A stretch of 35,293 nt of DNA from an uncultured cyanobacterium (lineage in GTDB: Bacteria; Cyanobacteriota; Cyanobacteriia; Thermosynechococcales; Thermosynechococcaceae). The notes beneath the pieces were generated by a model, which was not told the DNA's origin, did not search any database, and saw only the letters and a list, made by a program, of their open reading frames with translations. This document shows positions 19,301 to 27,753 of this stretch, piece after piece. Position 1 is the stretch's first letter. Each line of letters begins with the position of its first letter. Made by a program: the position numbers and the translations under genes. The stretch is from positions 1-35,293 of the forward strand of contig CALFCG010000151.1 in NCBI GenBank assembly GCA_937951315.1, written 5' to 3'.

Positions 19301-19522
19301 GACCGTGTGTTTCGGATTGGCCAAACCCGAAATGTCCAGGTGCATAAGTTCGTCTGTAATGGCACCTTAGAGGAGCGGATTCATGAACAGATTGAAAGTA
19401 AGAAGGCTCTGGCTGAACAGGTTGTCGGGGCTGGAGAAAGTTGGTTGACCGAACTTGATACTGATCAGCTCAGGAACCTATTGTTACTCGATCGCAGCGC
19501 GGTGATTGATGAAGATGCTTAG
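16337..19522 (+). CDS. SNF2-family DEAD/DEAH-box ATPase with cyanobacterial SNF2-associated N-terminal region
   Basis: A 1061-residue protein. The first 570 residues are the long accessory region typical of bacterial SNF2 proteins, including the SNF2-associated domain (DUF3670-like, about 420-550). The ATPase core follows: LADDMGLGKT (motif I, Lys614), VITSYPLV, LDEAQNIKN (motif II, Asp709-Glu710), ALTGTPVENR (motif III, about 735-744), PFILRRTKSD (792-801), LILSTLVKLKQICNHP, LKAGGVGLNLT (motif V) and QATDRVFRIGQ (motif VI, 986-996). All motifs are intact. Such ATPases move along double-stranded DNA and remodel protein-DNA or polymerase complexes, like RapA; the specific role here is not known. 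Converging with the YbjN-like gene, the stops are only about 24 bases apart. The start codon has no good ribosome binding site. Confidence 0.93.
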   Translation: MAILHGNWLPAAQQGYDAVAGMGSLFLWGETWRRAKPSNELFKIVPHALAMTPVELAEHLTQQAEAWKLSQGVEDAIATPPKRLRKTKKPGPVYWGNQTVSLLAQWQDDSPAICHSNLQEAEGGEFGLQPVQVTGLYLSLPEAIAFLNGLPLNPGRMAEKSLGDDLIYWSHTLRWGLDLLARGKFLPALAPEGKTYAAYWKPLFDSAADQVRHRQFAARMPSVCRFYQEESPDCKIDLPPDATHVLTHFLQQVVGHQVRQTIDPELEKTLDKAGLDPLLQQWLRSLGPEVTPLKKGGDKLESALQDWTAPLQQDLQQDFRPCFHLQTPSAGRNAWKLEYWLQAIDDSSFLISADAVWNTATEQLDYLGRTIDRPQETLLVGLGLASRVYPILEESLESARPTGTALTPAQAYEFIKAAVWRLEDSGFGVILPPSLANREGLANRLGLQVKAQAQDPSRGGPIGLESLLKFGWELAIGGQTLSKAEFDQLVAQDSPLVEINGEWVELRSQDIRAAQAFFESRQDQAGLSLQDALRISTGDTLTLDKLPVVNFESSGPLQALLNTLSGNQTLEPAETPKKFKGELRPYQARGVGWLEFLEQWGLGACLADDMGLGKTIQFIAFMLSLKEKDRLNGPALLICPTSVLGNWEREVKKFGPAIKVMVHHGTDRDQGTTFVRVVKKHDLVITSYPLVHRDEKSLKKVDWWGIVLDEAQNIKNSEARQSKAVRELQAHCRIALTGTPVENRLTELWSILDFLNPGYLGPKPFFKRRFATPIEKYGDTASLQTLRSLVQPFILRRTKSDRDIIQDLPDKQEMIVFCSLSPAQADLYEKVVQDSLDAVEAAEGIQRHGLILSTLVKLKQICNHPAQFLKEDSLEEHRSGKLHRLEEMLEEVLDEGDRALIFTQFAEWGKLLQQYLQRKTGKETLLLYGGTSKKKREEMIDRFQHDPQGPRLFILSLKAGGVGLNLTRANHVFHFDRWWNPAVENQATDRVFRIGQTRNVQVHKFVCNGTLEERIHEQIESKKALAEQVVGAGESWLTELDTDQLRNLLLLDRSAVIDEDA

Positions 19523-19546
19523 TTGAATCTCGTGGGTCTTTGAGGT

Positions 19547-20056
19547 TTAGAAAATATCTTGCCCTGTGAGTTCTGCTTCCATGTTGTCTGCTGTGAGGAG
19601 CGTTTCCATCATCAGTTTGACCAGTTGAGATGCTGGTAGCTCAGCATCGACTTTCATAGTGAATACGCCGTAATGGGCTTTCTTGTTATCTAGGACCGTT
19701 TGCCAATTCCCCAGCTTTTTCCTATTGCTATCCATCAAAAACTGATTGGCAATGTCTAGGGGGAAAGCACCAGGTGAGCGGTAGGCGGCTGAATGGATTC
19801 TACGAATTTCTAGGCCACCAACTTGCTGGGTCTCAGAGTTGATGAAGACATGCTGTTTGCGTTTGTTCGGCAGCTTCACTGAAACTTTGAATTGCTCTTG
19901 ATCACCGAGAATCGCATAGGTCATCCCGGCTTCATCAAGGGCTTTTTTGATGCGGGGGTCGCCTTTCTCTGGACTGGTTTGAGCGATGGCAACGGGGGAT
20001 GCTGATAGGAGAGCAAACATTGCTGTTAAAGAGGCTGAGAGTATGAAGCGATGCAT
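19547..20056 (-). CDS. Exported YbjN-like (type III chaperone-fold) protein
   Basis: A 169-residue protein with a standard signal peptide (MHRFILSASLTAMFALLSASP, cleavage near AIAQT). The mature part begins DPRIKKALDEAGMTYAILGD and ends TMKVDAELPASQLVKLMMET followed by LLTADNMEAELTG. Alternating strands with a terminal helix of the LVK.M..T...AD pattern is what I associate with YbjN-like domains that share the type III secretion chaperone fold, common as exported proteins in cyanobacteria. The assignment rests on pattern only. The function is unknown. No operon partner is present. Confidence 0.65.
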   Translation of the reverse strand: MHRFILSASLTAMFALLSASPVAIAQTSPEKGDPRIKKALDEAGMTYAILGDQEQFKVSVKLPNKRKQHVFINSETQQVGGLEIRRIHSAAYRSPGAFPLDIANQFLMDSNRKKLGNWQTVLDNKKAHYGVFTMKVDAELPASQLVKLMMETLLTADNMEAELTGQDIF

Positions 20057-20378
20057 TACTCGATTGGTTCCCTGACGATGTTGATTGGATTGATCGCTAT
20101 CGTAGGGTTATTCATGATGAGCAACTCTTTGGTTACTAAAACTGCAACCCAATCTAGGAGGGTGTCTTAATGTCTATCTCTTGAGTGTTATATCGTTTGA
20201 GGGACTAGTCTGTTGCGTTTGACAGCTACAGTTAGGAATAGATAATAGATAGGCGAGGTGAGTTTTGGCCTCTGAGGGTTTGCTGGGACATAAGATCCCA
20301 AATTCCTGTTTGAACGAACGAAGCCTGTGATATGTGGAGCAGGCTCTGGGCATAATTCGGAATATTAGGAGAGAAATT
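20057..20378. other. Intergenic stretch without a supportable gene
   Basis: About 320 bases between the exported YbjN-like gene and the small TTG-start ORF. Beyond the ribosome binding site AGGAG at 20367-20371 nothing distinct is seen. Confidence 0.45.
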
Positions 20379-20567
20379 TTGAATATCAACCCCTTAGTAC
20401 AAGCTGATTTAGCGCAAGATCAGATTGAAAAAGTTCAGGCCGGAGAACGGCAGGCTCAAGAATCCGATTTTGAAAATGGCATGCGGCACAATCGGAGGAA
20501 GCGGTTATTGAAGATGGGGAAAATTATCCGATTAGCGCATAAGATCGACAGTAAAATGCATAACTGA
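20379..20567 (+). CDS. Small basic protein of 62 residues, TTG start, unknown function
   Basis: The frame is open further upstream to a GTG at 20334, but the best start is TTG 20379, seven bases after AGGAG (20367-20371). The product begins MNINPLVQADLAQDQIEKVQ, contains a helical acidic half, and ends with a basic patch (RHNRRKRLLKMGKIIR, then LAHKIDSKMHN). There is no signal peptide or cysteine. No family is recognised. It converges on the CHAT-STAND gene with a 218-base gap. Moderate doubt remains whether it is translated. Confidence 0.45.
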   Translation: MNINPLVQADLAQDQIEKVQAGERQAQESDFENGMRHNRRKRLLKMGKIIRLAHKIDSKMHN

Positions 20568-20785
20568 TTCTCGGTTGAATTATTGACGTTGAAGTGTCCA
20601 AACACCTATTTCTAAATACACCCGGCATTGGTGGAAATTCTGGGTCCTTTTACTGTAATTGTTTGAAGCACTAATCTTACTTTGTTGTACATTTACTTCG
20701 ATTTTATCTGTCGTAAGCTATAAATTAAAAAAATCAGCAGAACTATTGGTGATTTTGCCTGGTTGTGAAAAGTCTAGAATGGGAT

Positions 20786-23700
20786 TTAGCATAGATCACG
20801 ATCTGTTTCGTCTACATCTCCCCCTTGTTTCAGATAATTCCTAAGCCACTCGCATCCTTGAGAAAGTAAATTATTTTCTTCCAAAGCTAATTCCAATTGC
20901 CAAAGCCGTGCTGTCCCGTCCTCGCTGGCAGAAATCAGCCACTTGCCATCTGGGCTGAAATTTACATCCCAGACAGCACCGTCATGGCCAGCTAATGTGG
21001 CTAGTTCATTACCTTGAGAAGACCAAATTCTAACGGTTTGATCGGCACTCGCTGAAGCTAATATCTTTCCGTTTGGATGAAAAGATAACTTTCTCACTTC
21101 AGACTTATGCCCCACTAGCTCAAGGAATGTTTGGTCTTCGGGAGACAAGTGATCCTTGATAGAACGCAGGATGATTTTATTTTCAAAGCCACCCGTCGCA
21201 ATTTGTGGAAACCTTGGGTGAAAAACAACAGTGGAAACACCCTTTATATAGTCATCAAAAGAATTAACGATCCTACCTTTTTTGTCCCAGAGCTTGATGG
21301 TTGTATCAAGACTTGAAGATGCAAATAAGCTATCATTCTCATTGAAGGCAATAGATTTTACTTCACCTTGATGTCCTTTAATTGTTCTAATCAATTTCCT
21401 CGATTGATCCCAAAACTTGAGCTCACCATTTTGGCAGGTAGAAACGAGTTCTTGCCCCTCAGGGCTGAAGGCCAAATCCCAAATTGCGCCACATTTGCCT
21501 TTTAATGTTTCTAGAAGTTTATATTCCCCGGTACTTGTATTCACCTGCCAGTACTTGATGGTTGTATCCCAGCTTGAGCTAGCTAAGATTTTCGAATCAG
21601 AAGTGAAAGCTAATCCTTGCACCCCTGCCTCATGCCCTGAGATTGTTCGCAGCAATCTTCCCTCAGGTGTCCAGAGCTTGATGTTGTTATCGTTACTAGC
21701 TAAGGAAATAATTTGACCATCAGGACTGAAAGTCGCTTGATGAACTGTATCTTCATCATTGAGTACTTTGCTTATGGGACTATTCAACCGCCAAAGACTA
21801 ATTCCTGAGCCTGACTCACTACCTGTTATCAGGGTATTACCATCGGGACTGAAAGCAACTTGCCAGATCCGCTGTTTTGGCCCCTTCAAGGTTTGAATTA
21901 CCTTGCCCTCTAAATTCCACTGTTTGATGGTTTTATCCCAGCTTACGGAGGCTATGGTTTGACCATCAGGGCTAAAGGCAACATCTGAAACGGTCGCTTG
22001 ATGATCCTTAAAGATCTTCACGCCCCTGTCTGAGAATATATTTGATTCTGTTCGTGACCATAGTTGGAGCGTCCCGTCATAGCTGGATGCAGCGAGACTT
22101 TTGCCATCGGGACTAAATGCAAGCCCTCGAACGTTGGCTTGATTGAGGAAAGGCAACGTTTTGCTCAAGGTTATCTGCTCCCCATCAACCTGCCAAAGTT
22201 TGATGCCCTGATTATTTCCTGCCGAGGCCATAGTTTTACCGTCGGGACTAAAGGCTAGAGACCAAATCGCCTCTGTATGGTCGGTTAGTTTGGTAATCAA
22301 TCGGCCTGAGGTTGACCAGAGGTGAATAGTACTGTCATCACCAGCAGTGACCAGCATTTTGCCACCTGGGTGGAACGCGACGGTTCGGAGAGCCCCTCGA
22401 TGGCCGCTGAATGTGGTGATTAACTTCCCTTCAAGATTCCATAACTTCGCCGTTTGATCTTCACTGGCAGTTGCAATTTGTTGTCCATCGGGACTAAAGG
22501 CAATTTTCCAAATATTGAGCGTATGATCGATACCAGAGGCGATGGGAGCACCTTCTTTGTTCCAGAGCCGAAGTCTGAAATGATCGCTCGTGGCAATTAT
22601 CGAGCCGTCAGGACTAAAGGTCGCTGCTATTGCTCCCTTGAGACGGTTGTACTCTCGACTACCGTACAGTGCTTGCAGAAGCGAAGTTTTCGTCTGTTGT
22701 TTCAGTTGAGGGCTAGCAAACTTGACGGATTTCAATAGCTGGCGGGCTTTGACTGCCTGCACCAATGCTTCTAGAGATTTATCAGTGCGGAAGAGACTAT
22801 CGGAGTACGAAGCCAGTGCTCCAATTTGACTCCGGGTGGCTCGCTGAGATTCGAAAAATGCGACAGTTCCTAGTCCTACTGCAACGAGAAAGGCAGTGCT
22901 GACGGTTGCTAATAGAAGCCTGAGGACATTTAACCGACGTTTTTCTGTTTGAAGTTGTTTGTTCCTAAGGGCGCTACTGGCTAAGATAAAATCGCGTTCG
23001 TTTTTACTGAGTCCCTCATCTTTTTTCTGAAGCCATACTTCGGCTTCAGAGAGCAAGCGGCCACGTAAAAGGGCGTCAGAATCGAGATCGTTTTCTTCCC
23101 AGTTTCGCTGTGCTGAGCGGAGCGTTTCTTGCCATTGTCGAAATGCGCCGTCCTCTTGAATCCAGCTCTTTAGACGTTCCCAGATTCTAATTAACGCTTC
23201 GTGGGTAACTTCTACAGTTTCGCTTCCGGTCTTGAGGTCTCGGCTGGTGACCACCAGTCGTGCGGTGGCGAGTCGAACCACCAAATCCCAATTCTCGGAT
23301 GTTATTTCATCTCGTTTGGCTAGCCGACGGGTCGCTTCCATGTTCTCTTCTAAGCGAACCAACTGCATAAAGATTTTGCGTGTTCTTTTCTGATCAAAGT
23401 TTGAAAGTTGGGTAAAGACGGCATCTGCATGTCGAGCTAAGGCGGTTTCAACGCCCCCAATCTCAGAAAAGGCATGGTGTGTCAGAACACCACGTCTTTG
23501 TTTAGACCAAAGTTGTGTGAGGGCGAATTGGAGTAGGGGTAGTCTTCCTGGATGTTCATAGGTCGCTTGAATGAACTTATCTGTTAGCCCTTTCTCTAAA
23601 GTGACCTGGGCTCGAGCGGCCGGTTTCTCGATCGCTGCGGCAAGTTCTGATGGGTTCATAGGGGAGAGATTTAGCACCGCTCCCTGTAAGGCATCACTCA

Positions 23701-25381
23701 AGGGTCTGTAGTTGAGGGCATGTCCAAAGAAGTCGGCTCGCAGAGTCAGGACTATTTTAAGAGTGGTATTGGGGAGATGTATCTCCTTAAGAAGACGTTC
23801 TAAAAAAAGCTGCTGATCGGCTTCTTCACACAGTGTGAAACATTCCTCAAACTGATCAGCAATTAGCACAATGGGGGTTTGAGGCTGAAGGGCTAAAGCA
23901 TTAGTGAGGGTATCTTTAATTGCATTTTGACGATCTCTAAGACGAATTTCTAGGTCGCTGATATTTGAGTTGGTATGATCCGCGAGGGCAAGGGAGGATG
24001 CCAGCTCTTGAAAGAGATTATTACCGGGTCGAAATCGAATAATTGTAGGGGGGGGATCCTGTTGTTTGAGATACGGAACGAGGCCAGCCAATACAACACT
24101 AGACTTCCCGCTTCCAGAGGGGCCGACAAGAGCCACAAGGGGCAATTTGTTCACTGATGCAAACAGTGAGGCTACGATCTTTTCCCTTCCAAAAAATAGG
24201 TCAGCGTCTTCCTCTTTAAATGCGGTTAGACCTCTATATGGGCAAGGAGCGATACCGCCTAGCTGGAGCCAATTAGGAGCCTCAAAAGCCGGATTTTGAC
24301 AGATTACGGGTAGCCACGATGCACCAGGAAATTGCTCTTCTACATCTTGCAGCTTGAGTCTGGCTTGACGAACGGCTAAATAGAGAGAAGATTGTTGCAG
24401 AGCATAGATATCGAGAAAATGCTTTAGAAAAAGTTGGGCGATCTTGTTGGGTACAGGTTCCCGCATAACAATGGTGACAGGAATATGCAGTTGTTCTAGG
24501 ACTTTTGCTAACCCTAGACCATCACAGGAATTAAAGATGGCAAGTTGGAGTCCATTTGCGATCGCACATCGCAAACTATAATCCAGCTCCTCAAGGGACA
24601 GGCTACCGTCTTCGATCGCAGGATTTAGATAAAGCCGTCCACTCTCCTGCTCCACTTGGGAATCGCTATGCCCCGCAAAAAAGAAAATATCCCAGCCTTG
24701 TTGTTTTTGAAGGTGCGCTTCAAGTTCTGATTTAGAAGGACTGATCAGAAATTCAACGGTGGCATCTTGAAGCTGCCCTAGAAATTGCTGTTCTTGAGTG
24801 AGGTCAATATCCGCCGCATCACCCAAAACGGCTAGGATCGAGACATGATTGTCCTGGGGGCGTTTCTGAGTGATCTGAGGACGCTCAAACTCTGGGCTAA
24901 ATAGCGCCATTTCGGCTTTAGAGAAGGCACCGAAGAAATCCCACTGGTGCCAGGGAAGTCGCCGGAGCCACTTGTCTTCTGTTTCCAGGATGATTCGAAT
25001 ATTATCGGTCGGAGAAAGTTGCGATCTCAATTGTTGCTCAAGTGTAGAAAATGTCCCAGATCGCAGCCAAGTGTTGAGCTGGGTGGCTAATTTCCGAGAT
25101 ACTTCAGCAAACCGAGGGCGTGAGATATTCGTGATTGCGTCTTCCAAAACTTCAATCTCGCCAACAGACTGAGAGGGAGATAACATCTGAAAACGCTGGC
25201 AGAGTCCATTGTAGAGAAGTTGCCAATTTCGAAACAGTGCCAGCAGCTCCGGTTCTGCAGGAAGCTGAGAAATATACTGTTGTGGTAAAGGATGTCCTGC
25301 AGTCCAAAGTTGAGCTGTAATTCGGGGTAACCCTCCGGTCAAACTCCCGTCACCCAAATTCAGAAGAATCGTTTTGGTCAT
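20786..25381 (-). CDS. CHAT protease - STAND NTPase - WD40 (14 repeats) NLR-like protein
   Basis: A 1531-residue protein. A CHAT (caspase-like) domain at about 125-370 carries both catalytic residues: His238 in FFFAGHSDS and Cys286 in IFNSCDGLG. A STAND NTPase of the nSTAND1 type follows: CPYRGLTAFKEEDADLFFGR (380-399), Walker A GPSGSGKSS (420-428), Walker B IVLIADQFEE (504-513), RADFFG and GRLPLLQFALTQLW (612-625), then a winged-helix region. A membrane segment lies at about 820-843. Fourteen WD40 blades run from about 909 to 1497 (FSPDGxxIAT...D.TIKLW), enough for two seven-bladed propellers. In this architecture WD40 repeats are thought to sense a trigger, STAND to oligomerise and CHAT to cut a target; the trigger and target are unknown. 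The start at 25381 is supported by AAGG about 11 bases upstream. It is divergent from the sigma-like gene. Confidence 0.93.
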   Translation of the reverse strand: MTKTILLNLGDGSLTGGLPRITAQLWTAGHPLPQQYISQLPAEPELLALFRNWQLLYNGLCQRFQMLSPSQSVGEIEVLEDAITNISRPRFAEVSRKLATQLNTWLRSGTFSTLEQQLRSQLSPTDNIRIILETEDKWLRRLPWHQWDFFGAFSKAEMALFSPEFERPQITQKRPQDNHVSILAVLGDAADIDLTQEQQFLGQLQDATVEFLISPSKSELEAHLQKQQGWDIFFFAGHSDSQVEQESGRLYLNPAIEDGSLSLEELDYSLRCAIANGLQLAIFNSCDGLGLAKVLEQLHIPVTIVMREPVPNKIAQLFLKHFLDIYALQQSSLYLAVRQARLKLQDVEEQFPGASWLPVICQNPAFEAPNWLQLGGIAPCPYRGLTAFKEEDADLFFGREKIVASLFASVNKLPLVALVGPSGSGKSSVVLAGLVPYLKQQDPPPTIIRFRPGNNLFQELASSLALADHTNSNISDLEIRLRDRQNAIKDTLTNALALQPQTPIVLIADQFEECFTLCEEADQQLFLERLLKEIHLPNTTLKIVLTLRADFFGHALNYRPLSDALQGAVLNLSPMNPSELAAAIEKPAARAQVTLEKGLTDKFIQATYEHPGRLPLLQFALTQLWSKQRRGVLTHHAFSEIGGVETALARHADAVFTQLSNFDQKRTRKIFMQLVRLEENMEATRRLAKRDEITSENWDLVVRLATARLVVTSRDLKTGSETVEVTHEALIRIWERLKSWIQEDGAFRQWQETLRSAQRNWEENDLDSDALLRGRLLSEAEVWLQKKDEGLSKNERDFILASSALRNKQLQTEKRRLNVLRLLLATVSTAFLVAVGLGTVAFFESQRATRSQIGALASYSDSLFRTDKSLEALVQAVKARQLLKSVKFASPQLKQQTKTSLLQALYGSREYNRLKGAIAATFSPDGSIIATSDHFRLRLWNKEGAPIASGIDHTLNIWKIAFSPDGQQIATASEDQTAKLWNLEGKLITTFSGHRGALRTVAFHPGGKMLVTAGDDSTIHLWSTSGRLITKLTDHTEAIWSLAFSPDGKTMASAGNNQGIKLWQVDGEQITLSKTLPFLNQANVRGLAFSPDGKSLAASSYDGTLQLWSRTESNIFSDRGVKIFKDHQATVSDVAFSPDGQTIASVSWDKTIKQWNLEGKVIQTLKGPKQRIWQVAFSPDGNTLITGSESGSGISLWRLNSPISKVLNDEDTVHQATFSPDGQIISLASNDNNIKLWTPEGRLLRTISGHEAGVQGLAFTSDSKILASSSWDTTIKYWQVNTSTGEYKLLETLKGKCGAIWDLAFSPEGQELVSTCQNGELKFWDQSRKLIRTIKGHQGEVKSIAFNENDSLFASSSLDTTIKLWDKKGRIVNSFDDYIKGVSTVVFHPRFPQIATGGFENKIILRSIKDHLSPEDQTFLELVGHKSEVRKLSFHPNGKILASASADQTVRIWSSQGNELATLAGHDGAVWDVNFSPDGKWLISASEDGTARLWQLELALEENNLLSQGCEWLRNYLKQGGDVDETDRDLC

Positions 25382-25768
25382 TCCGCGTTTACCTTATACC
25401 GCAGCTTTCCAATGGGATAAAAAGCAACTCTTGCAAACCTTTAAGCCCTGAGGCCCAAAAATCTTCCGGAAATGAAAATCTACAGCATTTCCCTCCGTCA
25501 TCGCAGCTTTGGCGGCGATTCTATGGGCTGAAGAAGCCCCATCAGCCCAACTAGGAATGGCTTTGAATCGCCTTCATTTTCTCTGATTGCAGCACTATGG
25601 AATAGCAATTATTAAAATACATCAGCGAGCACTGAAACTGAGTCATCCCATATAATATGGACGATAGAATGGGAAAATGAAAGTATCTGAGTCAATATGA
25701 GACTAGAAGTGTTTACACTTCCAGCGTTACCTATCTGTTCTTTTCTCTGAATCCTGTAAGAATCATTG
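25382..25768. other. Divergent leader region with several inverted repeats
   Basis: About 387 bases between the CHAT-STAND gene and the 51-residue ORF. It contains GGAAATG/CATTTCC (25468-25474, 25486-25492), the nested pair described separately at 25514-25572, and the 13-base palindrome CCATATAATATGG at 25649-25661. The promoters of both directions must lie here. Confidence 0.6.
25514..25572. repeat. Nested inverted repeats in the CHAT-STAND gene leader
   Basis: Outer arms GGCGATTC (25514-25521) and GAATCGCC (25565-25572) enclose inner arms TGGGCTGA (25524-25531) and TCAGCCCA (25542-25549); all are perfect. On the minus strand this would lie about 130-190 bases before the CHAT-STAND start and could fold as a two-level RNA stem or act as an operator. 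Confidence 0.6.
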
Positions 25769-25924
25769 ATGAAACTCAATGCAAGTCAGTTTATCGTCAA
25801 GCAGAAGCAAAGAGCTTTGGGTTTCACTCCTCTGCTTCAAGAGCAAACTGTAGAGTTTGTCAGCTACTTTTACCCAATGTTTGCTATCCCCAATCTTTGT
25901 TCTGAGAGAAAATATTGGGGATGA
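25769..25924 (+). CDS. 51-residue ORF overlapping the sigma-like gene by ATGA
   Basis: ATG 25769 opens a frame of 51 codons (MKLNASQFIVKQKQRALGFT ... CSERKYWG) ending at TGA 25922-25924. The stop overlaps the ATG of the next gene (25921-25923) as ATGA, the hallmark of translational coupling. The ribosome binding site is weak. No family is recognised. It may be a short regulatory peptide ORF or, alternatively, the displaced N-terminus of the following protein after a frameshift. Confidence 0.45.
   Translation: MKLNASQFIVKQKQRALGFTPLLQEQTVEFVSYFYPMFAIPNLCSERKYWG
25886..25922 (+). promoter_or_regulatory. Hairpin across the stop/start junction of the sigma-like gene
   Basis: ATCCCCAAT (25886-25894) pairs perfectly with ATTGGGGAT (25914-25922), with a 19-base loop. 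The 3' arm contains the first two bases of the sigma-like ATG, so the fold would hide the start until ribosomes translating the 51-codon ORF open it. Confidence 0.5.
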
Positions 25925-27387
25925 CACGGATAAATCTTCTGAGGCAGTTTGGGTGCCTCTGGCAACTGAGTCTAGGCCCTACTTCAAAGAGCTACACTCA
26001 CAAAACTGTAAGTCTTGCTCAGCAGTTTGTTCAAGAAACCTCAGACTCACCTCCCTTCACCACAGATGTGAGTGATTTTGGTGTCTGTCAAGAACAGAAT
26101 CAGACCGTTACATCCCATTTGCTTGATTCATTCAAAGACCCAGAAGCTGCAATTCGGAATCGTGCCTTGGCAGGATTGTGTTTGCGTTGCTATCTATCAC
26201 AAATAATACTTAAGACCTGCCAAAGCCTTGCCAGACAATTTAGTTCTCATCGACAGTTCAGTTTGCGTGATCTCCTCTCCTTTGTTCTCACTGATGATGG
26301 TAAATCTCTGGTTGTATTGAGTAAGGATGGAAAGTTCCAACTTACTTTAGACAGCACAAACAACACGCAAAAAAGCACATTTGATATCTTTGCTGTCAAA
26401 ATTCTCCAGACCTTTAATGCCGATCTTGTGGCTGGTATGAGCTTGGATAGTTGGGCTGCTTTGCAGACGCGACAAAGTCCCGATCTCAAAGCATTTTTAT
26501 CAGAGTATGGGTTTAGGGCATTGAGTGACTGGGCACTCTTGAATCGAGTGAGTAAAACACAACTTACTTGGCTCACCCCATCAGATCGGTTGTTAATAGA
26601 AGCCTTTCATCAGATTTACCGGCGTGATCGCTGCCAACAGGCACAGCGTGGTAAATGTCCTGTCCCCACCGCATCTCAACTAGAGCAGATGCAAATGTAC
26701 CTCAAAAAATACAACGAGAACAGCCTATCCCATCAAAAACTGTTGAGCGATCTGAAACGGGTTGCAGCTCAGTTGCGTTCCTACGATGTTTGGAATAATC
26801 GCGAATCTCTGGATGATCAGAACAATCAAGCATCTGGGCTAGCTGCAATAGATAATGCTATTGACTCACTGAAGATTGAACAACAGGAATTGAGTCATTT
26901 CATACATACACAGTTAGATCTAGCTCTGACTCAGTCAATTGTGCAAGCACTTCGGTCTCAGATCGAAACACTGCGAAAAAGCCGTGCTTATAAACCGTTC
27001 GCTGATCAGTTTGTTCACGGCCTCCGTCTCTACTATGAGCAAGGCTTCACCTTGAGAGAGATAGTGCCCAAGCTGGGCATGACTAGTTGGGATCAGGCCA
27101 GACGCATTCTCAACCCTGGCAAATTATTGACACGGGTGCGTTCTCAAGTTGTCTCTCAACTCTTAGAACAAATGCTCAACAAAGCTCACCAGATGGGCTT
27201 GACGCCCCAGCCTCCACAGCAAGACTACCTAACAAAACTGGCAGAACAAGTTGAAAATTTTATCGATACCGAGATCTTTAATCGCGCCGCAGAAGAACTG
27301 AGAATTGGTCAAAATCGGTCTTTAACTAGCGACTATGCCAATAGATTGCGTCAAGTTCTCCGTAGTGATGTTCTTTCTAGAAATTAA
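25921..27387 (+). CDS. Large cyanobacterial sigma-70-like regulatory protein
   Basis: A 488-residue protein from ATG 25921. Recognisable segments are LAGLCLRCYLSQIILKTCQ, SLARQF, ILQTFNADLVAG, DWALLNRVSKTQLTWL and, near residues 366-403, LRLYYEQGFTLREIVPKLGM followed by TSWDQARRILNP. The last has the spacing of a sigma region 4 helix-turn-helix. This layout matches what I know as the large cyanobacterial proteins annotated 'sigma-70 family RNA polymerase sigma factor', often next to DUF1822. Region 2 is not obvious, so it may not work as a normal sigma factor. The first 60 residues are poorly characteristic, and the true N-terminus is uncertain (see the overlapping ORF). Divergent from the CHAT-STAND gene, it precedes DUF1822 by 366 bases. 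Confidence 0.65.
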   Translation: MTRINLLRQFGCLWQLSLGPTSKSYTHKTVSLAQQFVQETSDSPPFTTDVSDFGVCQEQNQTVTSHLLDSFKDPEAAIRNRALAGLCLRCYLSQIILKTCQSLARQFSSHRQFSLRDLLSFVLTDDGKSLVVLSKDGKFQLTLDSTNNTQKSTFDIFAVKILQTFNADLVAGMSLDSWAALQTRQSPDLKAFLSEYGFRALSDWALLNRVSKTQLTWLTPSDRLLIEAFHQIYRRDRCQQAQRGKCPVPTASQLEQMQMYLKKYNENSLSHQKLLSDLKRVAAQLRSYDVWNNRESLDDQNNQASGLAAIDNAIDSLKIEQQELSHFIHTQLDLALTQSIVQALRSQIETLRKSRAYKPFADQFVHGLRLYYEQGFTLREIVPKLGMTSWDQARRILNPGKLLTRVRSQVVSQLLEQMLNKAHQMGLTPQPPQQDYLTKLAEQVENFIDTEIFNRAAEELRIGQNRSLTSDYANRLRQVLRSDVLSRN

Positions 27388-27753
27388 CCCCTTTACAAAG
27401 CACATAATGAGCAAAAGAATGCTCCTACTCTTCTAAAACTCTACTTCTGGTTTATTTGCAGATGCCAATGATTTCTACGTTTTTAATGAGTTTGATAGAG
27501 TTCTCAATCATGAGGATATTGCTATAAAATCATCATCACGTTCCATGACAATTGGAATAAATCGAAATTTTAATCTTGTAGCATAGAAGTGATTAATATA
27601 GGAATTGCCTAAATATGAGCGTGTATCATGGAGATTTCTAACCTCAAGTCGTTCTGTTGTCGTGATTCGATACAGATCCTAGAAACCTTCGTTGAATATG
27701 CTGAAAATGTATTTCCCTACAATAGGCAATGCTTTTCATCTTGATTGAAAAAC
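27388..27753. other. AT-rich gap between the sigma-like and DUF1822 genes
   Basis: About 366 bases. A 38-codon frame (ATG 27628 to TGA 27742-27744) lies in the same reading frame directly before DUF1822 but has no ribosome binding site, so it is not called. No terminator is evident, so a shared transcript is possible. Confidence 0.45.

Noticed and set aside
27628-27744. 38-codon frame directly before DUF1822
   Set aside because: No ribosome binding site; DUF1822 proteins do not need this extension, and an in-frame TGA separates them.
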